Source: RGIG3009 sp045590855
GTDB taxonomy: Bacteria; Bacillota; Clostridia; Oscillospirales; Acutalibacteraceae
Assembly (NCBI GenBank): GCA_045590855.1
Contig: JAZNRV010000048.1
Span: forward strand, 1 to 7,021
Direction of reading: 5' to 3'
DNA length: 7,021 nt
The position numbers and the translations under genes were made by a program. The notes beneath the pieces were generated by a model. That model was not told where the DNA came from, did no database searches, and worked only from the letters and a program-made list of their open reading frames with translations. This document shows, one piece after another, positions 5,298-7,021 of the stretch (positions within the stretch are counted from its first letter, which is position 1; every line of letters starts with the position of its first letter).

Positions 5298-6119
5298 CTA
5301 TTTGAGTTCTGAAAAGGCAGTATCCACCAACAAGCGGATATCCGGCAGTATACTACTGCTATCGTTGTTTTGCAATATGGCAAGATATTCAATGTTACCA
5401 TCACGTCGACCGGCACCTCCCACAATTGGAGATGCTGTTAAGGTGTGTAAAGAGAGTCTCGATTGAGTAAAGGCATCGCACTGTTCTTTTAAAACACGAT
5501 AATGTTCGCGACGGTCATGCACCACACCGTTTTTGCCTATGGCTGCTTTCCCCGCTTCAAACTGTGGTTTTATAAGCAAAATAAGCCATCCGTTTGGTTT
5601 GACAAACGGTAATACGGATGGCAGTACCGTACGCAGAGAAATAAAAGAAACGTCTATCGAAACCACATCCAACGATTGCTTGGAAATAATGGTTTTTAAA
5701 TGAGCGGTATTACGAATATCGGTTCCTTCTAAATTGACAACCCGTTCATCCGATAACAACGAGGGATGCAATTGTCCATGGCCAACATCCACCGCATATA
5801 CTTTTGCGGCACCATGTTGCAACAAACAGTGTGTAAAACCACCGGTGGAAGCACCCACATCCATGGCAGTAAACGACGCCGGTAACATAGGCAACAAAGA
5901 AATGGCGTGTTGTAATTTAAGACCGCCCCTACCGACAAACGGTGTAACTTCGGCCGTACATTCCACGGTGTCGGTTGGTAATACGGTTCGCGATGGTTTA
6001 TACACCGTTTTTCCGTTGACAGTCACCGAACCGAGGCGAACCAGTTCCTTGGCTTTATCACGACCGGTAGCGTACCCTTGTTGTACAACCACGGCATCCA
6101 AACGTTGCTCATTTGACAT
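5298..6119 (-). CDS. tlyA: TlyA family rRNA 2'-O-methyltransferase (S4 + FtsJ-like domains)
   Basis: This 273-residue protein joins an N-terminal S4 RNA-binding domain (about 1-60; RLDAVVVQQGYATGRDKAKELV and VTVNGKTVYKPSRTV) to an FtsJ/RrmJ-type SAM methyltransferase domain. TlyA proteins 2'-O-methylate cytidines in 23S rRNA, and in some species 16S rRNA; in mycobacteria loss gives capreomycin resistance. FVGRGGLKL (61-69) links the domains, motif I is MDVGASTGGFTHCLLQ (86-101), and a K-D-K-E catalytic set can be assigned as K68, D156 (SIDVSFISL), K184 (IKPQFEAGK) and E244 (NIEYL). H97 and H114 (DVGHGQL) replace residues I recall as usually Asp and Tyr. The name hemolysin-like, sometimes used for this family, is probably misleading. 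The ATG at 6119 has AGAGGA about 8 nt upstream and overlaps the dxs end by 11 nt. It is followed 12 nt later by nadK. Which rRNA positions it modifies is not readable here. Confidence 0.94.
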   Translation of the reverse strand: MSNEQRLDAVVVQQGYATGRDKAKELVRLGSVTVNGKTVYKPSRTVLPTDTVECTAEVTPFVGRGGLKLQHAISLLPMLPASFTAMDVGASTGGFTHCLLQHGAAKVYAVDVGHGQLHPSLLSDERVVNLEGTDIRNTAHLKTIISKQSLDVVSIDVSFISLRTVLPSVLPFVKPNGWLILLIKPQFEAGKAAIGKNGVVHDRREHYRVLKEQCDAFTQSRLSLHTLTASPIVGGAGRRDGNIEYLAILQNNDSSSILPDIRLLVDTAFSELK

Positions 6120-7021
6120 GTTTTGGTTCCTCTGTTTTATGCAACGTTTCTACCATGCCGTTGACATCCAACCCAAAACGATGCAAGCCCTCTTCAACAG
6201 TACAAGCAGGAACAAAGGTGTCGTCAATGGTATGCGTTTCATAGATGCCGCGGAATTTACGTTCCAGCAGTTGCGCTCCTAATTGTTGAGCAATACCGCC
6301 AATATATGCTCCTTCTTCAAAAAAGACAACGCGCTGATATTGCGATATTGCCCGAAAGATTTCCGAAGGTAAGGGATGAATACGGTTGAGTTTTAACACT
6401 GAAAAAGGCATATCTTCTTGCAATTTACGCACGGCTTGCAAGACATTGGAAAAAAGACGTCCGTACGTAATCACCAGCGTGCGAGCATGCGGATTACGGA
6501 AATGAGTGAACGGGTTTTTGTCCGGTTTGTATCCTAAGAGTCCCGGAAATTCGGCACCTTTGGGATACCGTACGGCTGCAATGCCCTTGGTTTCATAAAC
6601 AGCCTGTTTGAAATGAAGATTTAATTCTTCAAACGTAGAAGGTGCAAAAATAGTGGTATTCGGTATGGTTGACAAAAACGGTACATCAAAAATGCCTTGA
6701 TGTGTTTCACCATCGTCCGGTACCAAACCGGCACGGTCAACAGCCAGCACAATATGATTGTTCATAATGGATGTATCGTTGAGTAATTGGTCATAGGAGC
6801 GTTGCAAGAAGGTAGAATATACTGCAAAAACCGGCAGCAAACCTTTGGTTGCCATCCCCGAAGCAAAAGTGACGGCATGTTCTTCTGCAATACCGACATC
6901 AAAAAAGCGTGTAGGGTATTCTTTGGCAAAAGTTTTAAGCCCTGTACCGTCGGTCATGGCGGCGGTTACCACGCACAGTTTTTCGTCATTTTTAGCCAGT
7001 TCGCGCAAACAGTCACCTGCT
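6109..7021 (-). CDS. dxs: 1-deoxy-D-xylulose-5-phosphate synthase, C-terminal half (5' end outside window)
   Basis: About 303 C-terminal residues are visible of an enzyme usually near 620. Dxs condenses pyruvate and glyceraldehyde 3-phosphate, using thiamine diphosphate, in the first step of the MEP isoprenoid pathway; the product also feeds thiamine and pyridoxal synthesis. The visible part holds the transketolase pyrimidine-binding domain, with GIAEEHAVT (fragment residues about 43-51), whose first Glu is the expected cofactor-activating residue. AGLVPDDGETHQG (97-109) carries the conserved substrate-pocket His. VRYPKGAE (150-157) and the C-terminal transketolase domain, including EEGAYIGGIAQQLG (235-248), follow. 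The reading frame is open to the window edge; a TTG at 7008 is an internal Leu codon, since AGDC precedes it in frame. The stop is TGA at 6111-6109, 11 nt inside tlyA, a typical coupled junction in an operon that starts upstream of this window. Confidence 0.97.
   Translation of the reverse strand, partial: AGDCLRELAKNDEKLCVVTAAMTDGTGLKTFAKEYPTRFFDVGIAEEHAVTFASGMATKGLLPVFAVYSTFLQRSYDQLLNDTSIMNNHIVLAVDRAGLVPDDGETHQGIFDVPFLSTIPNTTIFAPSTFEELNLHFKQAVYETKGIAAVRYPKGAEFPGLLGYKPDKNPFTHFRNPHARTLVITYGRLFSNVLQAVRKLQEDMPFSVLKLNRIHPLPSEIFRAISQYQRVVFFEEGAYIGGIAQQLGAQLLERKFRGIYETHTIDDTFVPACTVEEGLHRFGLDVNGMVETLHKTEEPKHVK

Noticed and set aside
5734..6282. 182-codon open frame on the plus strand opposite tlyA and dxs
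   Set aside because: It crosses two real genes in antisense, and its Cys/Thr/Pro-rich translation looks like a reverse-complement shadow.

Overview
This window reads as chromosomal core genome from a low-to-moderate GC member of the Firmicutes (Bacillota), most likely Clostridia. The main reason is the gene order dxs-tlyA-nadK-argR-recN, a conserved arrangement in that group. A YerC/YecD-type TrpR-like gene, Hsp33, tRNAs with encoded CCA ends and strong Gram-positive-style Shine-Dalgarno sequences all fit. I cannot name the genus from the sequence.

Everything is on the minus strand, so transcription runs from high to low coordinates. First comes a tight run: the 3' half of dxs (isoprenoid precursor synthesis), tlyA (rRNA 2'-O-methyltransferase), nadK (NAD kinase), argR (arginine repressor) and recN (SMC-like DNA repair ATPase). 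These genes overlap or are 3-12 nt apart. A 64-nt gap after recN holds a good promoter candidate, with a small palindrome on its -10 element. That gap leads into a second tight trio: a TrpR-like regulator (yerC family), a class I SAM methyltransferase of unknown substrate, and hslO (redox chaperone Hsp33). After hslO, an 84-nt gap carries a near-consensus sigma-A promoter with A-tracts upstream. It drives tRNA-Val(UAC), tRNA-Asp(GUC) and tRNA-Phe(GAA), the last cut by the window edge.

The genes do not form one pathway. They are housekeeping functions (isoprenoids, ribosome modification, NADP supply, arginine control, recombination repair, redox proteostasis) linked by co-transcription. Short spacing, two GTG starts, and Shine-Dalgarno sequences inside the preceding reading frame suggest translational coupling. 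I see no mobile element, CRISPR array, phage gene or clear intrinsic terminator, and no convincing new biological system. The points most worth a second look are regulatory: the dyad at the yerC promoter, the stem-loop just ahead of the argR ribosome binding site, the tRNA promoter reaching into the end of hslO, and the uncharacterised methyltransferase.
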